In this document: piece after piece, positions 8,097-15,696 of the stretch
Position numbering within the stretch: position 1 is the stretch's first letter
How the letters are laid out: each line of letters opens with the position of its first letter
Origin: an uncultured Christensenellaceae bacterium
GTDB taxonomy: Bacteria; Bacillota; Clostridia; Christensenellales; UMGS416
Length of the DNA stretch: 64,000 nt
Direction: 5' to 3'
Assembly: GCA_944376795.1 (NCBI GenBank)
Contig: CALWDW010000033.1
Location: 62,001-126,000 of the forward strand
Program-made: the position numbers and the translations under genes
Notes under the pieces: model-generated
The model's input: the letters and a program-made list of their open reading frames with translations, nothing else
What the model was told of the DNA's origin: nothing
Databases searched by the model: none

Positions 8097-9401
8097 CTAG
8101 TGATACTGGGGCAGCCAGTCACCGTGTTCGGCAATCAGGTCGTCGCACATGGCACGGATATCGTCGATCGACAGCTCGCTGGCCGTGTGAGGATCCAACA
8201 TGGCCGCCTGATAGATATAATCCTTCTTCAGCGTCAACGCCGCCTCAATAGTCAAAAGCTGAACATTGATGTTGGTCATGTTCAGAGCTGCCAGCTGTAC
8301 AGGCAGTTCTCCAACGTAGGTAGGTGTCACGCCAGAGGCGTCCACCATACAGGGAACTTCTACGCAAGCCTTGGCGGGCAGGTTGGGAATCAAACCATGG
8401 TTCAGGACATTGCCCCCGATCTTATAGGGCTTATTTGTCACCATGGCTTCCATGATGTAGGAAGCGTATTCATGAGTGCGCTCATGGGTCAGCGTCTCGT
8501 TGCTTACCAATTCTTCCCGCATCTTTCCCCAGCTGGCGATTTGGTTCACACAGCGGCGGGGATACTCATCTAGCGGAATATTGAAGCGCTCGATCAGCTC
8601 CGGATACTTGTCCTTAATGAAGTAAGGCACATACTCCGCGTTGTGCTCACTGGATTCGGTAACATAGTAACCAAACTGCTTCATGATCTCGTAACGCACC
8701 ATGTCGCTATGCTTCTCGGTTCGAGCCAGCGCCCGGCGCTTAATTTCCGGATAGAGATCCTCTCCGTCTTTGGTGACCTCAAGCAGCCAAGCCATATGGT
8801 TAATACCGGCAATCTTCCACTGGATTCTGTCGTCATACTCCATGCCAAGGCCCTTGAGCAAGCCGGAGCAACATACCTGCACACTATGACAGAGGCCCAC
8901 TGTTTTGACGGAAGTGCCACGTAGCATGGCGCCGGTAAGCATGGCCATGGGATTGGTATAGTTGAGGAACCAAGCGTCAGGGCAGACCTCCTCCATATCC
9001 CGGGCAAAGTCCAACATGACGGGAATTGTACGCAAGGCACGGAAGATTCCACCAATACCGAGGGTATCGGCAATGGTTTGGCGGAGACCGTACTTGCGAG
9101 GAACTTCAAAGTCCGTAACGGTACAGGGCTCATACAGTCCAACCTGAATGGCATTGACTACGAAATCGGCGCCGCGGAGAGCGTCTTTACGGTTCTCTAC
9201 ACCGAGATAGGCCTCGATCTTAGCTTTGTTTCCATGGTTTCGGTTAATGTTCTCCAGCATCATCTGGGAATCGGTCAAACGCTGGGGATCGATGTCGTAC
9301 AAGGCAAATGTCGCTTCGCAGAGCGAAGGTGTTAGCATGCAGTCGCCCAGCACGTTTTTTGCGAAGACTGTGCTACCAGCCCCCATAAAGGTAATTTTCA
9401 T
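8097..9401 (-). CDS. Glycoside hydrolase family 4 enzyme (alpha-galactosidase/alpha-glucosidase type)
   Basis: A 434-residue GH4 enzyme, which cleaves glycosides by an NAD- and Mn-dependent oxidation-elimination route. The Rossmann motif GAGSTVFAKN is at residues 7-16, the metal and substrate residues appear as NYTNPMA (about 147-153) and CHS (171-173), the latter typical of the MelA/AglA branch rather than the phospho-alpha-glucosidases. Cytosolic. It follows rae1 by 15 bases, an odd partner for a sugar enzyme, and no sugar transporter is adjacent. Substrate specificity between galactosides, glucosides and glucuronides is not decided. Confidence 0.88.
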   Translation of the reverse strand: MKITFMGAGSTVFAKNVLGDCMLTPSLCEATFALYDIDPQRLTDSQMMLENINRNHGNKAKIEAYLGVENRKDALRGADFVVNAIQVGLYEPCTVTDFEVPRKYGLRQTIADTLGIGGIFRALRTIPVMLDFARDMEEVCPDAWFLNYTNPMAMLTGAMLRGTSVKTVGLCHSVQVCCSGLLKGLGMEYDDRIQWKIAGINHMAWLLEVTKDGEDLYPEIKRRALARTEKHSDMVRYEIMKQFGYYVTESSEHNAEYVPYFIKDKYPELIERFNIPLDEYPRRCVNQIASWGKMREELVSNETLTHERTHEYASYIMEAMVTNKPYKIGGNVLNHGLIPNLPAKACVEVPCMVDASGVTPTYVGELPVQLAALNMTNINVQLLTIEAALTLKKDYIYQAAMLDPHTASELSIDDIRAMCDDLIAEHGDWLPQYH

Positions 9402-9416
9402 GACCGGAAAACCCTC

Positions 9417-9944
9417 CTATCGCTTATTTCCCTCCCGAATCATTTGAAGAAGCTTCTCTCGAACGTCGGCAGGCAAACTATTCTCCAAAGTGTTGGGCTT
9501 GACGCCCTGCTGCTGGCGGGCGATGCGTTCCCGCCGATGGATAGCCTGCTGTACATAACCCAGCAGTTCCTGAGCGGATACCCGGATACCTCCACGCCCC
9601 ATAATGACCGTCTGCTCGGTGGAATCCGACGTAGCGACTCGAATCAGGCCTACGTCCCGGGGATTGATTTCGCTGATTAAGCGTTCGATGTAGTGATCCG
9701 CCGTTTCACCGCGCCGGGTATACACTAGTTCAACACCAAATCTTTTTTCCTTTGTATATCCAATACGCTGGGTATGGTAGGCATCAAACACTACGATGAT
9801 TCGTTCCCCGCTGACCCCTCTGTAGTCGCCCATAATCTCGATCAGCTTATCACGAGCGGCATCAAGGCCCACGAGATTCACCAGACTGCGCAGTTGAGGC
9901 CAAGCATGGATGATATTGTAACCATCCACCAGCAGTACGTCCAT
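9417..9944 (-). CDS. rae1: NYN-domain ribosome-associated endoribonuclease Rae1 (YacP)
   Basis: A 175-residue NYN (PIN-like) domain protein. In Bacillus, Rae1 enters the ribosomal A site and cuts certain mRNAs in a translation-dependent way. The N-terminus VLLVDGYNIIHAWPQL carries the catalytic Asp, and the motif VFDAYHTQR and an acidic TSDSTEQ follow. The start at MDVLLVDGYN matches the known B. subtilis N-terminus, and AAAGGGAT lies upstream; nine further in-frame residues are possible upstream. Gene order mrnC-(thyX)-rlmB-rae1 is the conserved Firmicutes arrangement. Confidence 0.88.
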   Translation of the reverse strand: MDVLLVDGYNIIHAWPQLRSLVNLVGLDAARDKLIEIMGDYRGVSGERIIVVFDAYHTQRIGYTKEKRFGVELVYTRRGETADHYIERLISEINPRDVGLIRVATSDSTEQTVIMGRGGIRVSAQELLGYVQQAIHRRERIARQQQGVKPNTLENSLPADVREKLLQMIREGNKR

Positions 9945-9977
9945 TGGCTTTTTATCCCTTTGCATGGACAAGAAGGA

Positions 9978-11222
9978 CTATTTGGTCCCGACAGCGCGCT
10001 GTCGGACCGCTTCAAAGATTAAGACCGCTGCTGCTACCGACGCATTCAGTGAGTCAACGTGTCCCTGGAGAGGAATCCCAGCCAGCACATCGCACTGCTC
10101 TCTTACCAAACGACGGATCCCCGTTCCCTCGTTGCCAATTACGATGGCGGTGGGACCGGTTAAGCGCACGTCATAGCAGCATTGGCCTTCGGCGTCAGCA
10201 CCCACAACGTAAATGCCGCGCTGCTGCAATTCTTCAATGGTGCGGGTAAGATTGGTAACCTTTGCCACGGGCATGTGCGCTAGGGCCCCTGCGGAGACCT
10301 TAGCTACCGTAGAAGTCAGTCCAACGGAGCGATGCTCCAAGGTAATAATGCCCTGGGCTCCGGCACAATCTGCCGTTCGAATGATGGCGCCTAGATTATG
10401 GGGATCCTGCAGTTCGTCCAGCAGAATAAAGAGCGGGGTTTCGGTCGCGGCGAATGCATTCTCCAGCATAATATCTAGGGGAGTATAATCCATTGCCGGC
10501 AGCATTGCGATCATTCCCTGATGCTTTTGCGAGGGGGAAAGCTCGTCAAGCTTTGCACGGGGAACTCGCTCAATCTTAACCTTTTCGCGGCGGGCAATGC
10601 CCAGGATGGGGAGAATGCCTTCCTCCTCCACGGTAGAGGAAATAAGCAACTTTTCAATCGTGCGGCCCGCCTTCAATGCTTCCCAAATGGGGTTCCGTCC
10701 TTCCAAGATTGTTTTGTGGATATCTGTTACTTCCTCAAGGAACGTCTGGTTTGGGGCATCCCCATTTGCACTGGCATCATCGCGATATTGATGGCTGTAT
10801 GGCTTGCCTTGGTAGGATTTGGGCGCATCTGGGTGAAAAACATGGCCTCGATCTCCCTTGGAATAGGGACGCGCAGATTTCTCATAGCGATCAAAACCGT
10901 GTCCACTCCCCTTACGCCCTTTTTCTGTGCCGCCGCCTGTGTGCGCTGCGTAAGAATTCCGATAAGAGGTTCGTACCCCCTGTGGACGCCCCTCCCGGCC
11001 TTCGAGTTTTTCGGAAATACTGCGAGAATCTGCCGTAGTATGGCTCTGGTTGCCGGGACGAGAACGATTGGGATTGTTTTGCGTATAGGCACGGGAACGA
11101 AATTGGCTGGATTCGCCGCGACGGCCCCCGCTATGCGAGTCGTAGGAATTTCCTTGCGGCGCATCCCCCCACTGAGAAGCCTTATTCCGACCTCTGGCAC
11201 TCTGATCACCATGATTACGCAT
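9978..11222 (-). CDS. rlmB: 23S rRNA (guanosine-2'-O)-methyltransferase RlmB with long low-complexity N-terminus
   Basis: A 414-residue SPOUT methyltransferase. The C-terminal 245 residues are the usual RlmB protein: substrate-binding domain from LEGRNPIWEAL (about 174), then the SAM knot with IVIGNEGTGIRRL and SLNASVAAAVLIFEAVRQR (motifs 2 and 3). It is expected to methylate G2251 (E. coli numbering) in the peptidyl-transferase loop. Residues 1-165 are an extra, Gly/Ser/Arg/Asn-rich, probably disordered extension. The start ATG follows GAGGCGGATAATC and overlaps the thyX stop by 8 bases; an earlier reading frame overlaps thyX heavily and was rejected. Confidence 0.9.
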   Translation of the reverse strand: MRNHGDQSARGRNKASQWGDAPQGNSYDSHSGGRRGESSQFRSRAYTQNNPNRSRPGNQSHTTADSRSISEKLEGREGRPQGVRTSYRNSYAAHTGGGTEKGRKGSGHGFDRYEKSARPYSKGDRGHVFHPDAPKSYQGKPYSHQYRDDASANGDAPNQTFLEEVTDIHKTILEGRNPIWEALKAGRTIEKLLISSTVEEEGILPILGIARREKVKIERVPRAKLDELSPSQKHQGMIAMLPAMDYTPLDIMLENAFAATETPLFILLDELQDPHNLGAIIRTADCAGAQGIITLEHRSVGLTSTVAKVSAGALAHMPVAKVTNLTRTIEELQQRGIYVVGADAEGQCCYDVRLTGPTAIVIGNEGTGIRRLVREQCDVLAGIPLQGHVDSLNASVAAAVLIFEAVRQRAVGTK

Positions 11223-11979
11223 GATTATCCGCCTCGATTCTCTTAAGCATTTCCTGGTAACGCATCCGAATAGCTTCCGCTTGGCCGCAGCTCTTTTTAC
11301 CCTCGGGACAGCTTCCGCGCAGACATCCCGGGCCAACACCAACAAAGAGATGCGGTGCAGCACGGTTGACCTGCTCCAACATAGTCCAGGCCATGGCACG
11401 TATTTCCCACTGGGCACGATTGCAGCAGCGCATGGAAAAAAAGTGGTGAAGCTCTCGGGCGTTCATCGTCATAATGATACGCGTACCCGCAGCATTGGGC
11501 AGTACAAAGCGCGCATCTTCAAAGGAATGCTCTCCTTCCCCGCCCAGTGCATCTACCCATTGGTTATACCACTCCTGCATTTGGGACATTTGGTCTTGAA
11601 AACGTTTTACAGCCGCATCCCCCAGTGCCTGTATCGAGGGCGGAATGATATAGTCAAACGTTTCACCATCATGGGAAACCTTACCCACATAGCGCTGGGA
11701 CTGTACGGAAAAACTGGCGAGACGGTGGCGGGTCAGCTGTGCCAAGAGAGAGCGGGACACGCCTTCAATGCCGAACGTAAAGCTGGCATGCTCAATACAG
11801 GACAGGTGGCCCATCTCAATCAGTCTCTCTAGATATTTTGCTTGGTCTTTCTTCTGAACACCTTGGGCAATTTCATCAATGGTACTGCTAGAGTAACACA
11901 GACGTGCCGCCATGGAGACGGTTTCTTCCGGAGCGGGAGTGTAGCGCAGCAGTTGAACGTTTTGGTTTACTTGGGACAA
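11215..11979 (-). CDS. thyX: Flavin-dependent thymidylate synthase ThyX
   Basis: A 254-residue ThyX, making dTMP from dUMP with methylene-tetrahydrofolate, FAD and NADPH. The signature RHRLASFSVQSQR is at 84-96. The best start is a TTG preceded by GGAAAGGAAG; no in-frame ATG fits better. It overlaps mrnC by 13 bases and rlmB by 8, so it is embedded in the RNA-processing operon. The enzyme is oxygen-independent, in line with an anaerobic lifestyle. A Cys-rich patch GPGCLRGSCPEGKKSCG near the C-terminus is seen in clostridial ThyX proteins. Confidence 0.95.
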   Translation of the reverse strand: MSQVNQNVQLLRYTPAPEETVSMAARLCYSSSTIDEIAQGVQKKDQAKYLERLIEMGHLSCIEHASFTFGIEGVSRSLLAQLTRHRLASFSVQSQRYVGKVSHDGETFDYIIPPSIQALGDAAVKRFQDQMSQMQEWYNQWVDALGGEGEHSFEDARFVLPNAAGTRIIMTMNARELHHFFSMRCCNRAQWEIRAMAWTMLEQVNRAAPHLFVGVGPGCLRGSCPEGKKSCGQAEAIRMRYQEMLKRIEADNHA

Positions 11980-12410
11980 TTTGCATCTTCCTTTCCGGCA
12001 GCGGCCTCTGTGGCGTCGTACGCCCAGGTCATGATTTCCTTAGCGCGCGAATCCTGGCCTGACAAGTACAGATACCCCAGCAGTGTCTCCAGTGCCGTAG
12101 CAAAATGATAATCTTGAATGGAAGCATTCTTTGCGGCGGTAGGCGTCTTGGCATTCCGGCCGCGCTGGGCGATCTGCCGTTCCTCTTCGTTCAAACGATC
12201 CCATAGGGCTTTCAACGCCCGACTCTGCCCCACGGCACTTACAAATGCAATGGCGCGGCGGTTGAGGCGGCCCGTTGTATCCTCATGGGTGCTGACGAGC
12301 CGGGAACGGACGTAAAGATCGTACAGGGTATCTCCCAAATAGGCCAACGTCAGCGCTGGCACCTGCGCAGCTTGCTGCGGCAAAAGAGGTTCTTCGGGAA
12401 ATATGGGCAT
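11967..12410 (-). CDS. mrnC: Mini-ribonuclease III MrnC
   Basis: A 147-residue RNase III catalytic domain without a dsRNA-binding domain, as in MrnC, which matures 23S rRNA ends in Bacillus. The signature LAYLGDTLYDLYVRSRL is near residue 20 and the second acidic site lies in ATALETLLGYLYLSG. The ATG after AAGGAGTCTAGGC is used; the longer frame has no ribosome-binding site. First gene of the mrnC-thyX-rlmB-rae1 transcript. Confidence 0.92.
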   Translation of the reverse strand: MPIFPEEPLLPQQAAQVPALTLAYLGDTLYDLYVRSRLVSTHEDTTGRLNRRAIAFVSAVGQSRALKALWDRLNEEERQIAQRGRNAKTPTAAKNASIQDYHFATALETLLGYLYLSGQDSRAKEIMTWAYDATEAAAGKEDANCPK

Positions 12411-12439
12411 GCCTAGACTCCTTCCGCATTGGTAAATTA

Positions 12440-12468
12440 ATTGTACCATACTTTTGCTATCTTGTCAG
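12440..12468 (-). promoter_or_regulatory. Sigma-A promoter of mrnC-thyX-rlmB-rae1
   Basis: Minus strand CTGACA (12463-12468), 17-bp spacer, TACAAT (12440-12445), about 30 bp before the mrnC start. Confidence 0.7.
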
Positions 12469-12536
12469 CCGGTGGAATCAAGAACCTTGCGGAGTTCTTT
12501 CATTTAAGAAGCATCGTCCTATCTTTCGAGAATAAA

Positions 12537-12563
12537 AAAGGAAGGCATGCACAGCCTCCCTTT
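12537..12563 (-). terminator. Intrinsic terminator after the TIM-barrel isomerase gene
   Basis: AAAGGGAGGC arm, 7-base loop, then TTTTTT on the minus strand. Confidence 0.75.
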
Positions 12564-12582
12564 AAAACGGCCGAAGAATCTT

Positions 12583-13419
12583 TTATGTTGTATAGCCCAT
12601 GCTTTCTGCAAGCTCACGGATATAGGCAACCGCTTTGTCATAGAGCTGGGGCGTTGCCAGGTGCTCCATCATGACGGGACAGTTGGGTTTCAATGTTTCG
12701 ACGCATTGGATGAGGGTTCGGTGATCCAAGTATCCCTCTCCCGCCACGACTTCATCCAAATGTGTGGTAAGCTTTTCGCGCAGCAAAATATCCTTGCAGT
12801 GGATACCCACTAACTTGTCTCCCAAACGTTGGAAACAATCCCGAATGATGGCCCCGTTGGAATAGTATTTTTCTGGGGAATTGATCATGTTTACAGGATC
12901 AAAGTGAACTACGAAACGAGGGTGGTTGACCTCCTGAAGCAGACGCAAATGATCGTCCACCGTCACGGGATACATCCAAGGCATGAATTCCAGCGCATAA
13001 CCGGAATCGTGGGGATCCGCCTCTTCCAAAACCTTTCGAACAAACCGCACCGTCATGGCAAAGGTTTCTTCTGTAAGATTGAGAGGGTGGGGACCATCCC
13101 AGACAAGCCCTCGGGAAGAGGACACATTAACACAGCAACCGGCTCCCAGCTTATCGGCAAAAACCATGCGGTCAATTGTATTGCGTAGCGCTTGGGACGC
13201 AATTTGGGGATCCGGATGGAACGGATGGTTCAAAAAGGCGCTAACTTCTGCAATTACGATGTCGTTTTCCGCAGCAGCGGCACGGTATTCCATGATTTCG
13301 CTGTCAGATGCTCCCAGGTCAATGGGTGCATAGGCGGCACGGTAACCGTGTTTTTTGCATATAGCCACCCACGCCTCTGGAGAATGGTAGCTTTCAAAAA
13401 TGGGGGCACCAATACGCAT
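12583..13419 (-). CDS. Sugar phosphate isomerase/epimerase family TIM-barrel protein
   Basis: A 278-residue protein of the xylose-isomerase-like TIM barrel (AP endonuclease 2) superfamily. Metal-ligand segments visible are ALEFMPW (Glu), VVHFDPVNMI (Asp), GIHCKD (His, Asp) and the terminal VMMEHL (Glu), the usual four-ligand layout. It is 19 bases downstream of the DUF3795-VOC gene and probably in the same transcript. Activity could be a ketose epimerisation, inosose dehydration or hydroxypyruvate isomerisation; the sequence alone does not decide. Another protein of the superfamily is encoded at about 30.3 kb. Confidence 0.82.
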   Translation of the reverse strand: MRIGAPIFESYHSPEAWVAICKKHGYRAAYAPIDLGASDSEIMEYRAAAAENDIVIAEVSAFLNHPFHPDPQIASQALRNTIDRMVFADKLGAGCCVNVSSSRGLVWDGPHPLNLTEETFAMTVRFVRKVLEEADPHDSGYALEFMPWMYPVTVDDHLRLLQEVNHPRFVVHFDPVNMINSPEKYYSNGAIIRDCFQRLGDKLVGIHCKDILLREKLTTHLDEVVAGEGYLDHRTLIQCVETLKPNCPVMMEHLATPQLYDKAVAYIRELAESMGYTT

Positions 13420-13438
13420 TAGCTCACATTCCTTCCTT

Positions 13439-14149
13439 CTAGTCGTTTTCCAGCAATTCCAAGATCATTTTGAGCTCTTTGCGAGCGTCCGCGTAGGCGT
13501 AGCGTCCTCCAGTGTACTCGCCCTTTTGCATCAGGGGGTATCCCATGCTTTCTAGGATCTTAATCTTTTGCGGCATATTTTTGATTTCAAAGGCAATGTG
13601 ATGGAGCCCTTCCCCGTTCGCATCCAGGCAATCGCGCCACACAGAAGGATTCTCATCGGGCTGGATCAGCTCGAACTGCACGGGACCCAGTTGGAAGAAC
13701 CCTTGCTTACAGCGTGCGTTGCAAGGCTCTCCGTTGTATGTAGCATGGGTTTTGTCATAACCATCGCTCCAGAAAGTTTTAGGAACTTCAACGCCCAGCA
13801 ATTGGGCCCATGCTTCACAGGCCTTATCTACATCGTGAACCAGGATTCCCACTTGCACCATTACGCGGTTGCCAAGGATAGGTTTCCCGGCGGCTTTTGC
13901 CAACTTAAGAAGCATGGTAGCACCTTCTCCGTGCTCCGGATCAAAGGCATTGGCCTCTACCAGAGAGCAAGGAAAGTCTGCACACTCCCCACAGTGATTG
14001 AGTCCACGGGCAAGACAGCACTTAGCGGTTGCGCATTCTCCATGAAAAGGCTCGCCGTCCGAAGTCTGGCAACCTTTGCATTGCGTTTTTTCGTGATAGT
14101 CACAGGTTTTGCAGCACAGCCCACAGCAAGTCAGATCTATTTCGCTCAT
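13439..14149 (-). CDS. DUF3795-VOC fusion protein
   Basis: A 236-residue two-domain protein. Residues 1-75 are a Cys-rich DUF3795-type module (CCGLCCKTC, CKGC, CATAKCC, HCGEC, PC: about fifteen Cys), expected to bind metal or an iron-sulfur cluster. Residues about 93-233 are a vicinal-oxygen-chelate (glyoxalase-like) domain: VMVQVGILVHDVDKA (start), QFELIQP (metal Glu), GLHHIAFEI (metal His) and MILELLE (terminal Glu). VOC domains use divalent metal for isomerase, lyase or dioxygenase chemistry. The downstream gene is a TIM-barrel isomerase. I do not know this domain combination from a characterised protein. Confidence 0.8.
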   Translation of the reverse strand: MSEIDLTCCGLCCKTCDYHEKTQCKGCQTSDGEPFHGECATAKCCLARGLNHCGECADFPCSLVEANAFDPEHGEGATMLLKLAKAAGKPILGNRVMVQVGILVHDVDKACEAWAQLLGVEVPKTFWSDGYDKTHATYNGEPCNARCKQGFFQLGPVQFELIQPDENPSVWRDCLDANGEGLHHIAFEIKNMPQKIKILESMGYPLMQKGEYTGGRYAYADARKELKMILELLEND

Positions 14150-14205
14150 TGGTTCGAGGCCTCCTCATACATAGTTTTGCCAGCACAATAAAAGAGCATA
14201 ATAAA

Positions 14206-14234
14206 AGTATATCGTGGCGTCCTGCAAAACACAA
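14206..14234 (-). promoter_or_regulatory. Promoter of the DUF3795-VOC / isomerase pair
   Basis: Minus strand TTGTGT (14229-14234), 17-bp spacer, TATACT (14206-14211). An AGGAGG precedes the gene start. Confidence 0.6.
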
Positions 14235-14280
14235 TGGGCTGAAATGATTCCAATAGTGCAAAATCTTACACAAATAATAG

Positions 14281-14319
14281 CATGGCGCTCCACGATGATC
14301 CTCATCGTAAAGCGCCATG
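14281..14319 (-). terminator. Long hairpin, probable terminator of the darA-holB-ricT transcript
   Basis: A 9-bp outer stem (CATGGCGCT) and a 7-bp inner stem (ACGATGA). On the minus strand it is followed by CTATTATTTG, a weak T tract, so termination is likely but not certain. Confidence 0.5.
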
Positions 14320-14460
14320 AAAAAGAATCAGTTGATGGGTAATCCACCGGCACCTAGGTACGCTGACTCTTGCCTTCTCAGTATGGCAAGAACCATGCAG
14401 CTTTATGCATCGTTTTTGGGAAAATGCCAAACATTTGAGGAGGCAGTGAACCACTTAACT

Positions 14461-15657
14461 TTAATCCTGGGGTGCGGAAGGAGGGGAAGCTTCGGTGTGG
14501 TCTCTTTTTCCGCCACGCGGACGATGGGATTTGCGGCGCGGCGCCCCTTCTCCATCTCCGCTGCCGTGATGACGGGGTACTCGAGAACGGCGCGATTCTC
14601 CTTCTTGGGAGTCTCGCACAGGGCGTTCCCCCTTACTGGGCTCCTCAGGAAAAATGGATATATCATTAATACTCTGAGCCTTATTTTCATTAACAGGGCG
14701 AGGACGAGGCGCCCTAGCCCGTGCCTGATGGGCAGCCCGCAACTCGCGCGCACGGTCCGCTCGGCTTTCTGCGTCCGCCGTAACCTCCAGCAAGGTTTTA
14801 CCAACCTTTGCTTCGATTTCGGCTACGGCCGCTTGCCGCTCTTCTGGGGTAACAATCCGAACCTCCTCACAAGGATACTCTCGAATATCAAAGCTCAGGT
14901 CAGGGAGCGTCACACGAATTCGGAACTTTTCACGCAGAATAAAGTGTTCGACCATTTCTCCTGGACCATCCGGCGTAATAACGTCCGCGCCAGCTTTGGG
15001 AGACTTTGCCTTCTCCTGGGCATAAAATTCGTGTTCGAACTGCAGACAACACATCAGCCTACCACAGAGTCCGGAGATTTTAGACGGATTAAGAGAGATG
15101 TTCTGATCCTTGGCCATACGGATGGATACCGGCACAAAATCATTGAGGAAACTGGCGCAGCATACAGCGCGGCCACAAGGGCCAAGCCCCCCCATCATTT
15201 TGGTCTCGTCTCGGACGCCAATCTGCCGCAGTTCAATGCGGATATGGAATCGAGCCGCTAGATCGCGGACCAGCTCACGAAAATCTACCCTTCCATCCGC
15301 AGTGAAATAAAAGATGATTTTCTTCCCATCAAATGTATACTCCACATCTACCAGCTTCATCTCCAGTTGCCTGGCCGCGATGCATTCCAAACCAATGGTC
15401 ATGGCTTCTTTCTCTTTGGCCATATTATCGCGGACCCTTTGACGATCGGCCTCTGTGGCGACGCGTATCACAGGTTTGAGAGGAGCCACGATATCTTCTT
15501 CTGCAACTTCCCGCGGAAGAAGCGTGACATCAGCATACTCAATCCCGCGGGAGGTTTCCACCACCACGGCATCTCCCTGCTTGTATTCAAATCCTGACGG
15601 ATCAAAATAATAATTTTTTCCTGTTCGCCTAAAACGAACACCTACAACCATTGTCAT
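14461..15657 (-). CDS. ricT: PSP1 domain protein RicT (YaaT)
   Basis: A 398-residue PSP1 protein. In Bacillus RicT is a subunit of the Y-complex with RicA and RicF and supports RNase Y-dependent mRNA maturation. The PSP1 core spans residues 1-275. Cluster-type cysteines sit at C161, C166, C167 (GPCGRAVCC) and C198, C203, C204 (GLCGRLMCC). Residues about 300-398 are a charged, Arg/Pro/Ser-rich tail longer than in Bacillus. The start ATG has AGGAGC upstream; an earlier ATG overlaps that site. Gene order tmk-darA-holB-ricT matches Bacillus with yaaR missing. Confidence 0.92.
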   Translation of the reverse strand: MTMVVGVRFRRTGKNYYFDPSGFEYKQGDAVVVETSRGIEYADVTLLPREVAEEDIVAPLKPVIRVATEADRQRVRDNMAKEKEAMTIGLECIAARQLEMKLVDVEYTFDGKKIIFYFTADGRVDFRELVRDLAARFHIRIELRQIGVRDETKMMGGLGPCGRAVCCASFLNDFVPVSIRMAKDQNISLNPSKISGLCGRLMCCLQFEHEFYAQEKAKSPKAGADVITPDGPGEMVEHFILREKFRIRVTLPDLSFDIREYPCEEVRIVTPEERQAAVAEIEAKVGKTLLEVTADAESRADRARELRAAHQARARAPRPRPVNENKAQSINDISIFPEEPSKGERPVRDSQEGESRRSRVPRHHGSGDGEGAPRRKSHRPRGGKRDHTEASPPSAPQD

Positions 15658-15696
15658 AACGTTAGCTCCTATTTTATCCATTCCGGAAATGGCCGG

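Larger units (their letters stand above)
14150..14460 (-). other. Intergenic region between ricT and the DUF3795-VOC gene
   Basis: No credible gene. It holds the promoter of the DUF3795-VOC gene near its left end, the long hairpin at 14281-14319, and a smaller hairpin (TCTTGCC/GGCAAGA, about 14371-14392). The last 60 bases before the ricT stop show nothing I recognise. Confidence 0.5.

Noticed and set aside
11223-11417. 65-residue N-terminal extension of rlmB
   Set aside because: It overlaps thyX in another frame and lacks a ribosome-binding site; the start at 11222 has one.
14317-15261. 314-residue plus-strand frame opposite ricT
   Set aside because: Antisense shadow of ricT with no motif.
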